From NCBI GenBank assembly GCA_024741835.1, contig JAENRP010000025.1, forward strand, positions 191,241 to 255,240: 64,000 nt of DNA. Direction: 5' to 3'. Positions within the stretch are counted from its first letter, which is position 1; every line of letters starts with the position of its first letter. A program made the translations under genes and the position numbers. This document shows positions 1 through 10,446 of this stretch, piece by piece. The stretch is from Diplocarpon mali (lineage: Eukaryota; Ascomycota; Leotiomycetes; Helotiales; Drepanopezizaceae). Under the pieces are notes generated by a model that saw only the letters and a list, made by a program, of their open reading frames with translations, had not been told where the DNA came from and did not search any database.

Positions 1-461
1 CTCCCTTGAGGTCTTGCGCAGGTATGTTCTTAAGGAGGCGGCTAGGCAAATAGAGCCTCAGGGTTCCTTTGTGACAATGGCACTGCGGAATTACTTTAGT
101 AACAAAGAACTGTGAAGACCAGGAGTATAACCTCTGACTCGGCACCGATATAGATCAGAATTGTACAGCAGTACAGAATAGAACTTCTAAGTAATGACTT
201 GGAATCAACAATTATCGATCTTAAAAGACGTAGAAGGGCAAAGTATATATATATACAACCCTTGGCCAGCTAAGGCGTATTTATACTAGAGCTTAGACCT
301 CAAGACAACCAACAATCGTCGTTTGTAACTCGTACTTCCTCGTGCACTCTTCTAGTTTACTATTAAGCCTACTATCAGAGCATCTCCTAACTACATAATG
401 TAATGCAACAGCCTTTATTACTACTAATAAGCCTGAGAGCAAGCTCTTTTACAAAGGGGGG
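1..461 (+). mobile_element. 3' part of a degenerate copia-like retroelement ending in a polypurine tract
   Basis: This AT-rich stretch has no intact ORF. It ends in a purine tract (AAAGGGGGG, about 454-461) directly before an LTR-like sequence, which is the usual order of internal region, polypurine tract and 3' LTR in a retrotransposon read on the plus strand. Part of it (about 118-300) is present again in inverted orientation at about 1219-1382, differing mainly by C/T and G/A changes. I infer that it is the 3' end of a copia-type element. No pol domain can be read here, so the superfamily is uncertain. Confidence 0.45.
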
Positions 462-748
462 TAGTATAACAATAGCGCTACGGAGTTATAACGGTTATGG
501 GTTTGGAATATATATATATATATATAAAGCAGGGTTACTATAGCTTCTACTTTAACCAAGTATTCAAGGATACGCTTACATAATATAGGCAACAGGGCCT
601 CTGGCCAGTGTATTTAAGTAAGGAGACTCTTTATATGAGAGCTCTCGAACTTCTTCGATTTGTTTATATTAGACTTATAAACACGCCTTTACACCTACTC
701 TTGCTACCATACTTGATCCTGCAATACCGGCGGTTCTGCGTTATTACA
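462..748 (+). repeat. LTR-like repeat, copy 1 (second copy near 41953-42237)
   Basis: This sequence of about 285 bp is clearly alignable to 41953-42237. Shared blocks include the ACGGAGTTA motif near the start, the CAATAGGG/CAACAGGG block in the middle, and a long block with TGCTACCATACTTGATCC near the end. The last bases, ATTACA, would fit an LTR 3' end (CA). A polypurine tract lies immediately upstream. A (TA)n run occurs at about 509-527. No target-site duplication could be shown. Similarity to the second copy also extends weakly upstream of this start, so the left boundary is approximate. Confidence 0.5.
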
Positions 749-1218
749 ATACCCGCCAAGGCCCTTGGCTATAAACCCGTCTAAAGTCCTTACAAAACGT
801 GCCTAACTCCATATGATATACAATGACAAGGTGATCCTATGAATAAGGGGAGCGAGAGTCTAGTAGAGTAGCCTGCGCACCAAAACTGCAGGTTCGTAGC
901 AGACACCACGTATAATATAGTATTTGTTTGGCATAGGGGAATGCGATAATTTGTTATCTTAGCCTGTAATGAAGTATCAGTATTTTATATGAGAAATAAG
1001 AAGCTATCAGCTGTAAGTTAAATGAGTTTATATTACATTGCCATAGAAGTAAATACCAACTCTAAATGACAGCATATATACAAAAGGTGGATTTTCAGTA
1101 TGTTTGCCAAGTTAATCATACTGTGACAAATAGTCACCTCAGGTCGGATTACTACCATAGGTAGATAGGGTCGACCATGGTTGTGGTCCAGTTGGGGTCC
1201 AGTTCCGGTACAAATACG

Positions 1219-1482
1219 CCATAGCTAGTTAAGGGGTATTTATATGTATATACTTCGCCCTTCCACTCCTTGGGTCGGTAGTTGCTGATTCTAAGTCATT
1301 ACTCGGAAGTTCAATTCTGCACTGCCTTATGATTCCTATCCATATCGGTGCCGAGTCAGAGATTACACTCCTGGTCGTCGCACATACATTTATAAATTGT
1401 TTGGTTACAGCCTGCGACATGAGGCCATGTAGAAGGCGAACCAACATCGTCTCAAGTAAATGAAGTAACCCTAACCCTAACA
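1219..1482 (-). mobile_element. Inverted fragment of the copia-like element, ending in a short telomere-like motif
   Basis: Read on the minus strand, about 1219-1382 matches about 118-300 of this window, including the block ACTCGGCACCGATAT. This copy keeps more C and G than the other and has an open frame of 84 codons (1229-1483), which is consistent with its being the less mutated copy. I see no recognisable domain in that frame. At 1467-1481 the plus strand carries two and a half copies of CCCTAA, the fungal telomere repeat, directly at the edge of the fragment. Confidence 0.45.
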
Positions 1483-4044
1483 CGTATTACAGGAACTCAA
1501 TAATCCACAGCATCTCATTAGGGTGTCTCCTTCAATATAAGCTGCTACACTACTTCCGTGCTACTCGTCATCACTCTCCTCCCCATTCCTTATCACGTGC
1601 CCGGGAAGTCACATAGGTAACTAGCTGTGAGCTGACCACTTCACACCCCACAGAAAAAATCTCCCCAGTACTTCTCAACCTCTCCTTCACTTCCACCAGT
1701 ATACACCTACATGTCCCATGGCACCCGTCGGGCGTCGGGAAATATCACTTTCCACGATCGTTGGACGTTGCCAGGGCCGTCTTAGCTACACTGCTTCAAC
1801 ACTAGGCTCGACGGCGGCCTCTCTGATCGGTGGTGCCAGTGTGGATCGGATCTATTATGAAAATGAAATTTCGAGCGCTTGGCTTGAGGCTGAGCTGTAA
1901 TCCTTGGTTTGAGGACTTGGAATGCTCCGAGGTGTCGCTTCAGAGATTATTTATTGTTTTGGAGATATCAAGGGTATTGGTGGCTGTGGGGAACTTAAAG
2001 TCGCTTTTTTTTTTGGCTTTGGGATTGACTCTGCGTTTTTTGTCCTAACCAGGTATATTCATTCGAGATTTGGCTCTGTTGATGGGCCATTGGAACCTTG
2101 CTTTTGCGTAATGATTAGTAACATCATTGCGTACACATTTACAGAACACTTTTAGATACTATACCTTTACAATACAGTTGTAAGAATTGAGGGGGTACAG
2201 CAATGTCTAGGAGTCACGTATCAGCATCTCAAGTCGTTCCTACATGTCCTCTCTTCTACATCCATTGATGAAACCGTTGTTATCGAATTCAATTTTACCA
2301 TCTGTGTACACTCTAGTGAGGGCTCTGTAGTCTTGTTGCCCGTCGAATTTTTATATTGGCAGTATCCTTTTTGTGTGAATCCTCCCCATTATGACTCTGT
2401 TCCCATATCACAATGGCAAGTTCAACTGCACTTTGGATCGAGTTTTCCTTATTTGGGAAATGAGTCTCTTTGATGCATGTCGCATTTTCACATGGAGACG
2501 GTTGATCTGTCCAAAATTTAAACCCTAATTATAATTAGAATCCCCAATATGAGGTAATTAAGTCTAGTGCTCGTTATGTCATTTGTTGTATATCGATTTT
2601 CCTGTAATGGCCGTCTCAAGTCTAGCCATTGCTAGATCCAACAATACTATCACCAAGGCTTTATGAGGAGACACTGGCCCATAAAATCCAGTAAAAATCA
2701 ATGCGACGTGCAATATAGCTCGCAATCTGTTTTTTCTCTCTTCGGCTTTTACTGCGTTCGCTGTCTGACGTCAAGCTTGTAATAGGATATTTAGCTGGAA
2801 GCAGAAGCAAGTTTCCTCCTTTATAGTGGAAGATCTGTATTACACATCGTACATACTACGAGAGAGATGCTATGTGGATATTGTCTTGCTCTTATTTACG
2901 TCACTTGATTCGCTGCGTCTGTTGCACATCGAAGATAGCGCCAAGAAAATAAAAAGTGGTAGGTAGATCTTTGACCTATGTCAGTTCTTCAATGTTCTTC
3001 CTGTTGCATATCGCAGAAGCTGCCAAGTGAATCGTGGATCCTTGATGGAAAGACTAACTTCCTCTTACTTCTGGTACCTTGTGATCATCTCTGTTGCACA
3101 TCCAAGAAAGTGCGAAAAGAATACTAACGCGTAGGCTCCATACCCATGTCACTATTTTAATGCTAAGTCTGTTGCATATCGCAGTTATCAAGGAGATAAT
3201 AAGCGGTTGATTCTCTTCCTCTCACTTTACAATACTTCTCTAACTTCCCGTTACATATTGTAGCAACAGCCAAGAGTTTTTATTAGTATATTACACCCAA
3301 AGTATTTCCATTTTCTGAGTAGTCTTACACCCCTGCGAGTTTATGTTCCCCATTTAGCCTGAAGTCAATCTTGCGATCCGTCTCCCCCCTCTGATATGCT
3401 TCGGTCTACAACATTCTATCGGAATTGTAAGCCAGTAACGTGTACTTCTTACTTTCAATCCAAGTTTACGGGAGAACACATGCTTCATGTATTAAACCAT
3501 GGAAGTGAGGCATTATCCAGCCAATATTGCTGGGCCAAGGCTTCATGGCGACTTTTAGACATATGGCCACTACACACAATTGCCAATGATACAGCTCGAG
3601 AGGACTATCTGTAAGTAGGAATCGAGATGTCCGATGTCTTGAGCTTGTTGATAGAAAAGTAATCTACGCTTGTGTTTAGCGATAATGTGTGCTGAATTGG
3701 ATTTTCGTTATACTTTGAAGAAGTGCTACGGAATGTACATTCTATTCAGATGGTTATTGGTTTTTCGAGGGATGATGGGAGATACCAACCGCATAAGTTC
3801 TGCGACTTTCCATACATGAGAACCTATTCATTATCATGAATTGGGGAAGCTGACTCCGAAGTTTTGGGCGGCACTAAAGGGCTACTGAACCACATTGAAG
3901 CTATTTGATGACTTTTTACTTTTCAAAGATCGTAGGGCAGGTTTGGAGAATACTCAAGCCCCTCTGCATCCTGCCCTATCCGTCAACCGGTAAGCGTCCA
4001 CGTAATTTGGTCACGTATGGTCGTTCTTTCCAAACATCACCTGC
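1483..4044. other. Intergenic region without a supportable gene
   Basis: Short open frames occur (for example 1718-2155 and 3396-3614), but none shows a family motif or joins to another through plausible splice sites. The one structured part is the degenerate tandem array at about 2837-3290, listed separately. Confidence 0.5.
2837..3290 (+). repeat. Degenerate tandem array, about six units of 78-90 bp
   Basis: A core resembling CTGTTGCAYATCG recurs at about 2837 (weaker, TATTACACATCG), 2919, 3001, 3091, 3169 and 3248 (weaker, CCGTTACATATTG). Spacings are about 82, 82, 90, 78 and 79 bp. Each core is followed by a purine-rich tail resembling AGAAAGTGCCAAGA and, further on, by a block resembling CCTATGTCACTT before the next core. 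The unit is not a multiple of three and every frame has stops, so the array does not look coding. It is best described as an old minisatellite. The whole unit is repeated, not only the core, so this is not a CRISPR array. Confidence 0.6.
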
Positions 4045-4060
4045 CACCATATAAGGGATC
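4045..4060 (+). promoter_or_regulatory. Possible TATA box of the 4173 gene
   Basis: A TATAAG element near 4050 lies about 120 bp before the ATG at 4173, a usual distance for a fungal core promoter. The support is positional only. Confidence 0.3.
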
Positions 4061-4172
4061 TCGTCTGCACTCCGTCAATCCATCCTCCATCATAACACAC
4101 TGGAAATAGTTTTCTGCTCTCATTCATACTTGCTTAAACGTCAGTGACAAATTACCAGTCGAATTAATCACG

Positions 4173-5706
4173 ATGTCTCTGATGATGCCGAAGCCCATGC
4201 CGCTGGACGACTTTCAATTGCTCCACCCTGTCTGCGAGGGAGGCCCCTTATATCCATGCACCAACAAACCCGCTATCTTTAAGCGTCAGGTTTCTGAAGA
4301 AGAGCAGCCTACCAGCTCAAAGCATAGCACTGCCAAGAATTCTAGCATCTCCGACGTTAAAGCTCTACAAGAGATGCCTTTCGATGTTTCCTACCCTACT
4401 TTTGAGCCACCAGAGCCTCTGTCTCAGGAGAAGAGCTTCGAGCTTATCCGTCAAAGTATGCAACTTTCTTATATCTCCTGTCCTCTTGCCTCGTCCTGAA
4501 ACCATTTAGAGCTTGGTCTCAAAAAGGGCCAGACGCATGTCCCGAAAGAACATCCAACGATATTCATCAGTCTCGATATTACTCAAAGTTTCGATTATAT
4601 CACCGAGATTGGTCTTGCTATCTTCGATTCTCGCATTGTTGGATGGAACGGACAAGCAACCAAGGGCTTCCCTATTCGGCCTTTCCATTTCGTCGTCTCT
4701 GATGGCGCTCGGGACCATAAGATGCCCTTGGAATTTGCATTTAGCCCAACCACGACCATATGCACCGGAGACCTCCCGAATCTTTTCAGTCGAATCGCCA
4801 CAGGTCATATGCATATAGATCCGCTGTACTGGGCCCATAATACCGAAGTCGTCTTCCTTGGCCGTGGCATACAAAAGAGCCTATCACTCATTAGTCAAAA
4901 TTTTCCTGACAATCCATGGATAAATTGGTCCGGAGCGACAATCAGAATCGCTGCTGTCATTGATCTGGATGTCTTGACCGGTCAGCTTGATAACAAAACT
5001 GTCAAGAACACTTCTGCCGGATACAAAGCCAACGCTGCTATACGTGCCGCCATGAGCTATGTTTGCTATGCCGAAGTTCCTACGGCGGATGATGATATTT
5101 TTAACGCGTGGAGTTCTGTCGCTAAAGTTGCTTTAGATGGTATTCCAGGTGACACTCAGGACTCAGAAACGATGCAGCAAGACAGTGCGGGCTTGCGAGA
5201 AAGCATGGTGCCATCATCCGAGAAGTACTCCTCTTTTTAATGGAAACTAACATGTTCTTCAGGCCAGTGCCACATCATCGATTATTATCGAGGACGAGTC
5301 TCAGAGATCAGGGGACGAGGTTAACCAAGAAAAATGGCAAAGGTCTCTCGAACACGTTACTGCAGGGAAACAAGGAATGGACCTAACTGTTAGGAACATC
5401 TGCCGCAATGAGAAAAATGATGCTACTACGATTGGTCTTGACGAAGCAAGCTGCAAGCAGATGCCGAAGCATGAGACCTGCAGTGAGAACGACGTCAAAG
5501 TCCATGTAAAGTATGCGCTCCGTTCCCATCCCACCGACACTCGCAGCGAGTATAGGTTGAAAGACGAGAGAGTCAGCCTCAAGGGAAGCTCCAAGGGTAG
5601 TGTCAAAGGAAGCGTCAAGGGCAGTATCAGAGGAAGTATTAGAGAAGTGGGTAAGAAGGCCAAAACCGTTCGTCAATCGGTGAGCGCCTTTTTTCATGGG
5701 CAGTGA
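4173..5706 (+). CDS. Protein with a DEDD-exonuclease-like (RNase H fold) domain, Gfd2/YDR514C-like, probably catalytically dead
   Basis: Three exons: 4173-4455, 4510-5207 and 5263-5706, giving 474 aa. Intron 1 has donor GTATGC; intron 2 has the weak donor GTGCCA with a CTAAC branch point and is placed by reading phase. The stretch from residue 105 (TIFISLDIT, then ITEIGLAIFDSR) resembles the first motif of the DEDDh fold as found in the fungal Gfd2/YDR514C family, which has been linked to mRNA export and RNA silencing. A later segment ending FNAWSSVAKVAL sits where the family has an HNAGNDA-type motif. The second acid of DxE and the later catalytic aspartates are not visible, so nuclease activity is doubtful. 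The C terminus carries six KGS-type tetrapeptides and is strongly basic. The gene model is good; the family assignment is moderate. Confidence 0.6.
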
Positions 5707-7464
5707 ATGGTAAATGTAGCATAGTCAATGTTGGTTCAGAGACTGGGTATGATCATGGATATGCATCAACGTTGTTGATTGAGTACAATATCGATAGGAC
5801 TATCCAAGCTTTGAATCAAATCAACTTCTCTTGTCAAAAATAGATTTGAGCAACATAACAGTATGGAGACGAGCAGTTCGAAAGCTTCTGAGCCACCTCA
5901 TGCAGAAGGTAGGTACCCCGCCAATGACCAACGGCGGCACAAGCGACGCATGAGTGCCGTCTGCGCCATCAACCAATTTCATACTATTTATGTGCCCTTA
6001 GAAAGCTGCTACCGGTGCCTTATTCGCCACCTTTTTGCCAAGACGAAACCATATAATTGAATGCTCACGGTAGCCGTAACTCATGTACCGTCTCGTTCCG
6101 ACTCCCTGGGGACGTCACTTCAAAGTACGTAGCATTCGCTATTTCAAACTGTTTCTCCCCTGTTCCAAACCAAAGGAGAAGAGTACAGCCCAGCATGAAA
6201 GCGTTTCCACCCGTGATAAGCATTAGGTTGGTCATAAAAACCCATTCTCTGTTGTGATAGTAGATGCAGATGGCGAGAAAGACGTCCTGGGGGTGACGGA
6301 TGTGGGTTTGCGAGAGAAGGAGAGCGTGTAAACCCTGCTTTTCGTTGATGATGGCGTGGGTACTTCACATCTGCTCTTTAGCGTCAACATAGAGTTTTGG
6401 AAACTGGAATTGCCTCTGATGGTTGCGTGGTACTCATTCCCGGATCTGCCTTTGAGGATCTCATCTTGCGAGTCCGAGAAACCGTATTAGATTTCGTCGT
6501 TCTCATTGAGGGATTCCGACGAACTAGGTTCTGAGCCGGAACACCGCCCTGCAAGTTTTAGAAGAGAAAGTAGAATTCCTTTATCAGTAGATCGCTACCC
6601 CATTTCTTGTCGCCCAGCGCATGCAAGCCTTCTCGCAGAGTATAGAATGCACTAACCATGCTTGTACTACAGCGTATACACGAACCTTGTTTGCGTATAG
6701 TGTCTTCAAGTTGGGATTTCTGATAATCAGCCACCCTCTACGCTATTCCATAGTTCCTACATCTCTTATATATTGAGCAGTATCAACTAGCGGATGTTAA
6801 GACGGAATAGTACTTTAAGTATATATAATACATGAAATAAAGCTGTCAGGCAGTGGCATATCAGACGATGTGCTAATATCGCAGTAAAAGATTCGAGCGC
6901 CCTGAACGCAAACAGTCGAAATCGTTATTAGAGATTTACGAAAAGGTGTTGCCAAACGAGTTCTTGGACGGGTGAATGATGCGAGGCCTTCGTGTAAACA
7001 GAAGCAGGTGAAGACTGTGGAGAAGGATTGCGAAGAGCTACACCGAGAGGATATTAAGAAATCAGGGCAAGGATTTGTGGATCAGAAAAAGCAGCGAAAT
7101 TGAATATTACCTTGGCAACAAATCCAGCTTTCGGTACTTCCATTCTCTGCCGCCTCTTCTAGCAACTATGGCCCGCTACATGGCTCGCGCTGTTGTCGAG
7201 ACTCAGTAAAATACGTCAAAACTGTCAGACGAAGCTTCATTTATCGATTCTCCGAGCTTGGAAAAAGCCCACGTATTTTGAACAGCAATGTCTACCTTAC
7301 ACCCTAGGCATGATTGAGCCTAGTTTCAGGCTTTTCAACACCCCTTACCACCTGTCTTCGATGGGCGGATGTGCTTAGGAGTAGAGAGTGACAAATCCTT
7401 ATCAATATTTTGAAAGTAAAAGAATATCGGCTTTTGTTGGCTCCTGGATCTTACAAAAAGAGAG

Positions 7465-7764
7465 TGTAGGTTCTATACCGGTAATCGATATTCACGTGAA
7501 TATAGTTGAGTATTTGTTGTCAAAAAGAATCTATTGTAATGTCTGTCTATCTCTACATGACCGAGATGGTACCTTTATACCTCTGAATGCCCTCCCTCCT
7601 ATAGTCCCTCCTAGCCGCATATGGATATCCTTCCGAAGTTCTCCGGCTGAATAGCCGTCCGAAATACATATGAAACCCCTCATATCGCATATGGTACAGC
7701 TGTGTAGGATGACCCTAGGAACGAGGGCAGCTTTGCCTCTTGTACAGGAATCTGCGTACCAACA
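7465..7764 (+). repeat. Solo LTR, copy 1, with GAGAG flanks
   Basis: This 300 bp sequence begins TGTAGG and ends ACCAACA, so it has the TG...CA ends of an LTR. It is flanked on both sides by GAGAG (7460-7464 and 7765-7769). The second copy at 35345-35643 has the same ends and its own different 5 bp duplication, which confirms the boundaries. The GAGAG duplication alone would be weak because it lies in a CT/GA microsatellite. No internal retroelement region is attached, so this is a solo LTR or a very small non-autonomous element. Strand is arbitrary. Confidence 0.75.
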
Positions 7765-7812
7765 GAGAGAGTTCTCTCTCTCTTTTCTCTCTTTACTCTC
7801 TTACTCTCTTGC
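7765..7812. repeat. GA/CT-rich microsatellite
   Basis: Alternating GAGAG and CTCTCT runs directly follow the solo LTR. It is a simple-sequence repeat with no visible function. Confidence 0.7.
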
Positions 7813-9081
7813 TGGACTTAAAACCCTTCAGCGGCGGTCTGTGGCGGTCGGGGGATTATTTCGCAAATACAGGAGCTGAATATCATTATTGACCCGTTTC
7901 GACCATGCAGAACAATCTGGATAATCCCATAGAGCCAGTATCGCAGACCGAGACTGAAGATACCGACAGCTTATCTCATCAGCCATGCAAATGGTCGAAC
8001 TCTCCGAATGGAATATCCACGGTGCTGAAGCCGAGAAGGAACCATCAAGAAGCCAAAGAGCATGTGACCTGTGATTTTCCCTGACACGAACCATCATGAT
8101 ATATATCGGGTGCGTTGATAGATACACTTCATGAGTCGAGACTGATTATCAGCCTTCTTATTTCAAGGTAGTAAATTTCCAAAGAGCGACATGCAGCAAA
8201 AGTACTTTACATCTCGCTAGGCCCGCTTGCCCAGGTGGCTGCCACGACCTCGACCTAGTTGGAAAAGTAAACAAAGCTACGAGGTACAGAAGAAGAGAGG
8301 GCTATCTGTAAACGCCGAGTATTGAGCATCTGATATGCATTCTCCATCATAACTTTGTACATCTCAACTCTCTATGAATCAATCTTAAATTTTGATATTC
8401 TACTATGTACAATCTCAAGTACAAGGAGTCGCCTGGTACACGGCAGCGTCAGACGCCAAAACTTGGGAGACCCTTAGATAGTTTAAGACTCACGGCAGTA
8501 TCAGAGACTACTACATTTATTCTACGTCTATTGTTTGTCATAGTCCTATATTGTATCATATCCTATGTTTATTCTCTTCTTCAATATGCGCAAGTCCTCT
8601 TTTCGTAAGAAAGTTCCAATTCATGTTGGCCAATTGCCTATTTCGCGAAGAGGGGAGAGTAATGACTTTTGAAATTATTGATGCTCTGTTTCTCTGTTGC
8701 ATCCGTCGAAACGAGGTTCTTTTAGAACTAAATTTCATTGTTCCATTTTCAGGACATCGTTGCATACTGTGCGCGCAATTTTGAGGACAAAGAGCCTGTT
8801 CGAGGCCTGTAAAGAGACGCTTATCTCATCAGACTTGTCAAGTCTTGCTCCCAGATATTCGCTGCAAACAGAGGAAATAAGTAAGCAGTCTGCCCAAAGC
8901 GGGATTTTGGTCTTTGTCTGGCGAGTATTCCAGTACATAGTCTCCATCTAGAATTCAGGGAACCTTTTTTCATGAGTGTTCCATAACGTTTACTGCAGTA
9001 ACTTGTATTTCTCTATCTCGGTTGTTCTATCTATCCAAATGATTTTTCGAGTCCTTTGCTGGAAGAAAATCGTAATTCTGA

Positions 9082-10446
9082 ATGGTACAAACTCGGCGGA
9101 TGGCAGCTACTGCCAATTTACCAGACCTGATCAAGGTTCAGAATAGAATCAGAAAGTCCTCCCAGAAATATGATACCAACCATTTAACTCACTTGGAAAG
9201 TTGGCTGAAAAGATTTCCTGATCAAGATTGGGAACTACTCGAAGCTATGAAAGGATGGGACATGAGTTTCGAACCACCAGAAGCAGAGCTCTTGGAGCGA
9301 TTTGGAGGGAGGCTTCTTACTCCTCACAAGGCACCTGCAGAAGACTTCTGGAGTCAGCCACGTAAAGAAACCCTCGTCAGAATGGTCTGCGATGAGGCAG
9401 AAAAAATCTGCAGACGGAAAGCAGACCCAGATGTAAGTGTTTGTTGGCCTGAATGCAGTCAGAAAATGTAGGAATTAACAGTTGAGTTTGGCCTGTATGT
9501 CAGCAACAACAGGATTCAGAAAAACGAGGAGATTCGAGTGCTAGCAGCAGATCTCATTCAAGAATTGAAAATGGGGAAATCAACGGCCCCGAAGCAGATT
9601 AGGTTTTTAAAGCAGGAAAGTATCAACAGGACTAGACGGTACCCCCAATTTGTCAGAGAGGCAAAGATAATCGAAAGCAATCGAGTCTCAATATTGGTCC
9701 AAAGTCCAGGGTCAATCAGTGAACTCCACACAGGTAACAGTCATCACCCCTTGAAATCAGTCGACTGTGTATTAACCAATTTTGGACTTGGTAGATGTAG
9801 GCCAAGGCGGTGCCCTCAGCACTGGGACAAAGCTCTGGGCATTCTTTCCGCCTACAGAGATCAACATGGAAATCATGAGGCAGTACTTCCTCCTAGAGAG
9901 TCACCAAAGTGCAAAAACTGCATCAAACGCAAACTTTTGGAAGCATCATAGGCTGGAGCATGGTGTCTGGCTGGTCCAAAATGCAGGCGAGCTTCTCTAC
10001 ACACCATCAGAAGCACCACATGCCGTCTTTACTCTGACTTGGTCTGTACTAATTACTGCACACGTTGAGACAGCCGTTACCTTCGTAAGTTCCGATTCGT
10101 AGCTTGCTAAAGTGAGCTAGACTTGCTAAAGACCGAGTCACAGGCACGTAATCTGAAATTCCAACATACGGAGTTAGCCTTTACTGGGACCGAAAACGAA
10201 GATAACATAAAACGTATATACATGTGTCTGCATGCAATCACACCGGAGAGAGTAGGCAGGCGTTTGTTTCTGCAGCTGAGAGCTGAAGTCGCAGAGCACT
10301 GGCCCGGGATCGAAGGAGTCGTAAGCGAGAGAGCAACAAAACAGGAGTGGGCCGAACTAGTTCTGGCGCTTCAGACGATGTTCAGAGATGCTCAAGGTGC
10401 CCAGAGACCGGATTGTGTAGCATTGAGAAAGAAAAGGACCTTTTGA
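9082..10446 (+). CDS. JmjC-domain protein (putative Fe(II)/2-oxoglutarate-dependent oxygenase)
   Basis: Model: exons 9082-9432, 9520-9733, 9795-10084 and 10144-10446, giving 385 aa. Joining exons 2 and 3 in phase 1 creates H187-T-D189, the HxD iron-binding motif of JmjC domains. It lies within SPGSISELHTDVGQGG and is followed by the conserved GTKLWAFFPP. The third ligand is His264 in YTPSEAPHAV. Intron 1 uses the last of several AG acceptors (9519), because only this keeps exon 2 in frame; intron 3 has a perfect GTAAGT donor. JmjC proteins demethylate histone lysines or hydroxylate proteins and tRNA. No PHD, JmjN or DNA-binding domain is visible, so the substrate is unknown. The N-terminal ~110 residues and C-terminal ~100 residues are not recognised. 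All three iron ligands are intact, so the gene looks functional despite its gene-poor surroundings. Intron 1 boundaries are the least certain part. Confidence 0.8.

Larger units (their letters stand above)
5707..9081. other. Gene-poor region, no supportable gene; contains a solo LTR
   Basis: About 3.4 kb contains only short open frames without motifs (for example 5863-6060, 7388-7654, 8405-8608). A solo LTR occupies 7465-7764 and is followed by a CT-rich microsatellite. I see no RNA gene. Some short frames could be old gene remnants, but nothing supports a particular one. Confidence 0.5.

Noticed and set aside
1467..1481. Chromosome end
   Set aside because: Only two and a half CCCTAA units are present, and sequence continues on both sides. 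It is interstitial at best.
1718..2155. Overlapping plus-strand open frames
   Set aside because: Short, mutually overlapping, without motifs or splice partners. They are probably chance.
2837..3290. CRISPR-like array
   Set aside because: The spacing is regular, but the whole unit is repeated and diverged, with no unique spacers, and the genome is eukaryotic.
3396..3614. 72-codon frame starting MLRSTTFYRNC
   Set aside because: No recognisable motif and no joinable exon on either side.
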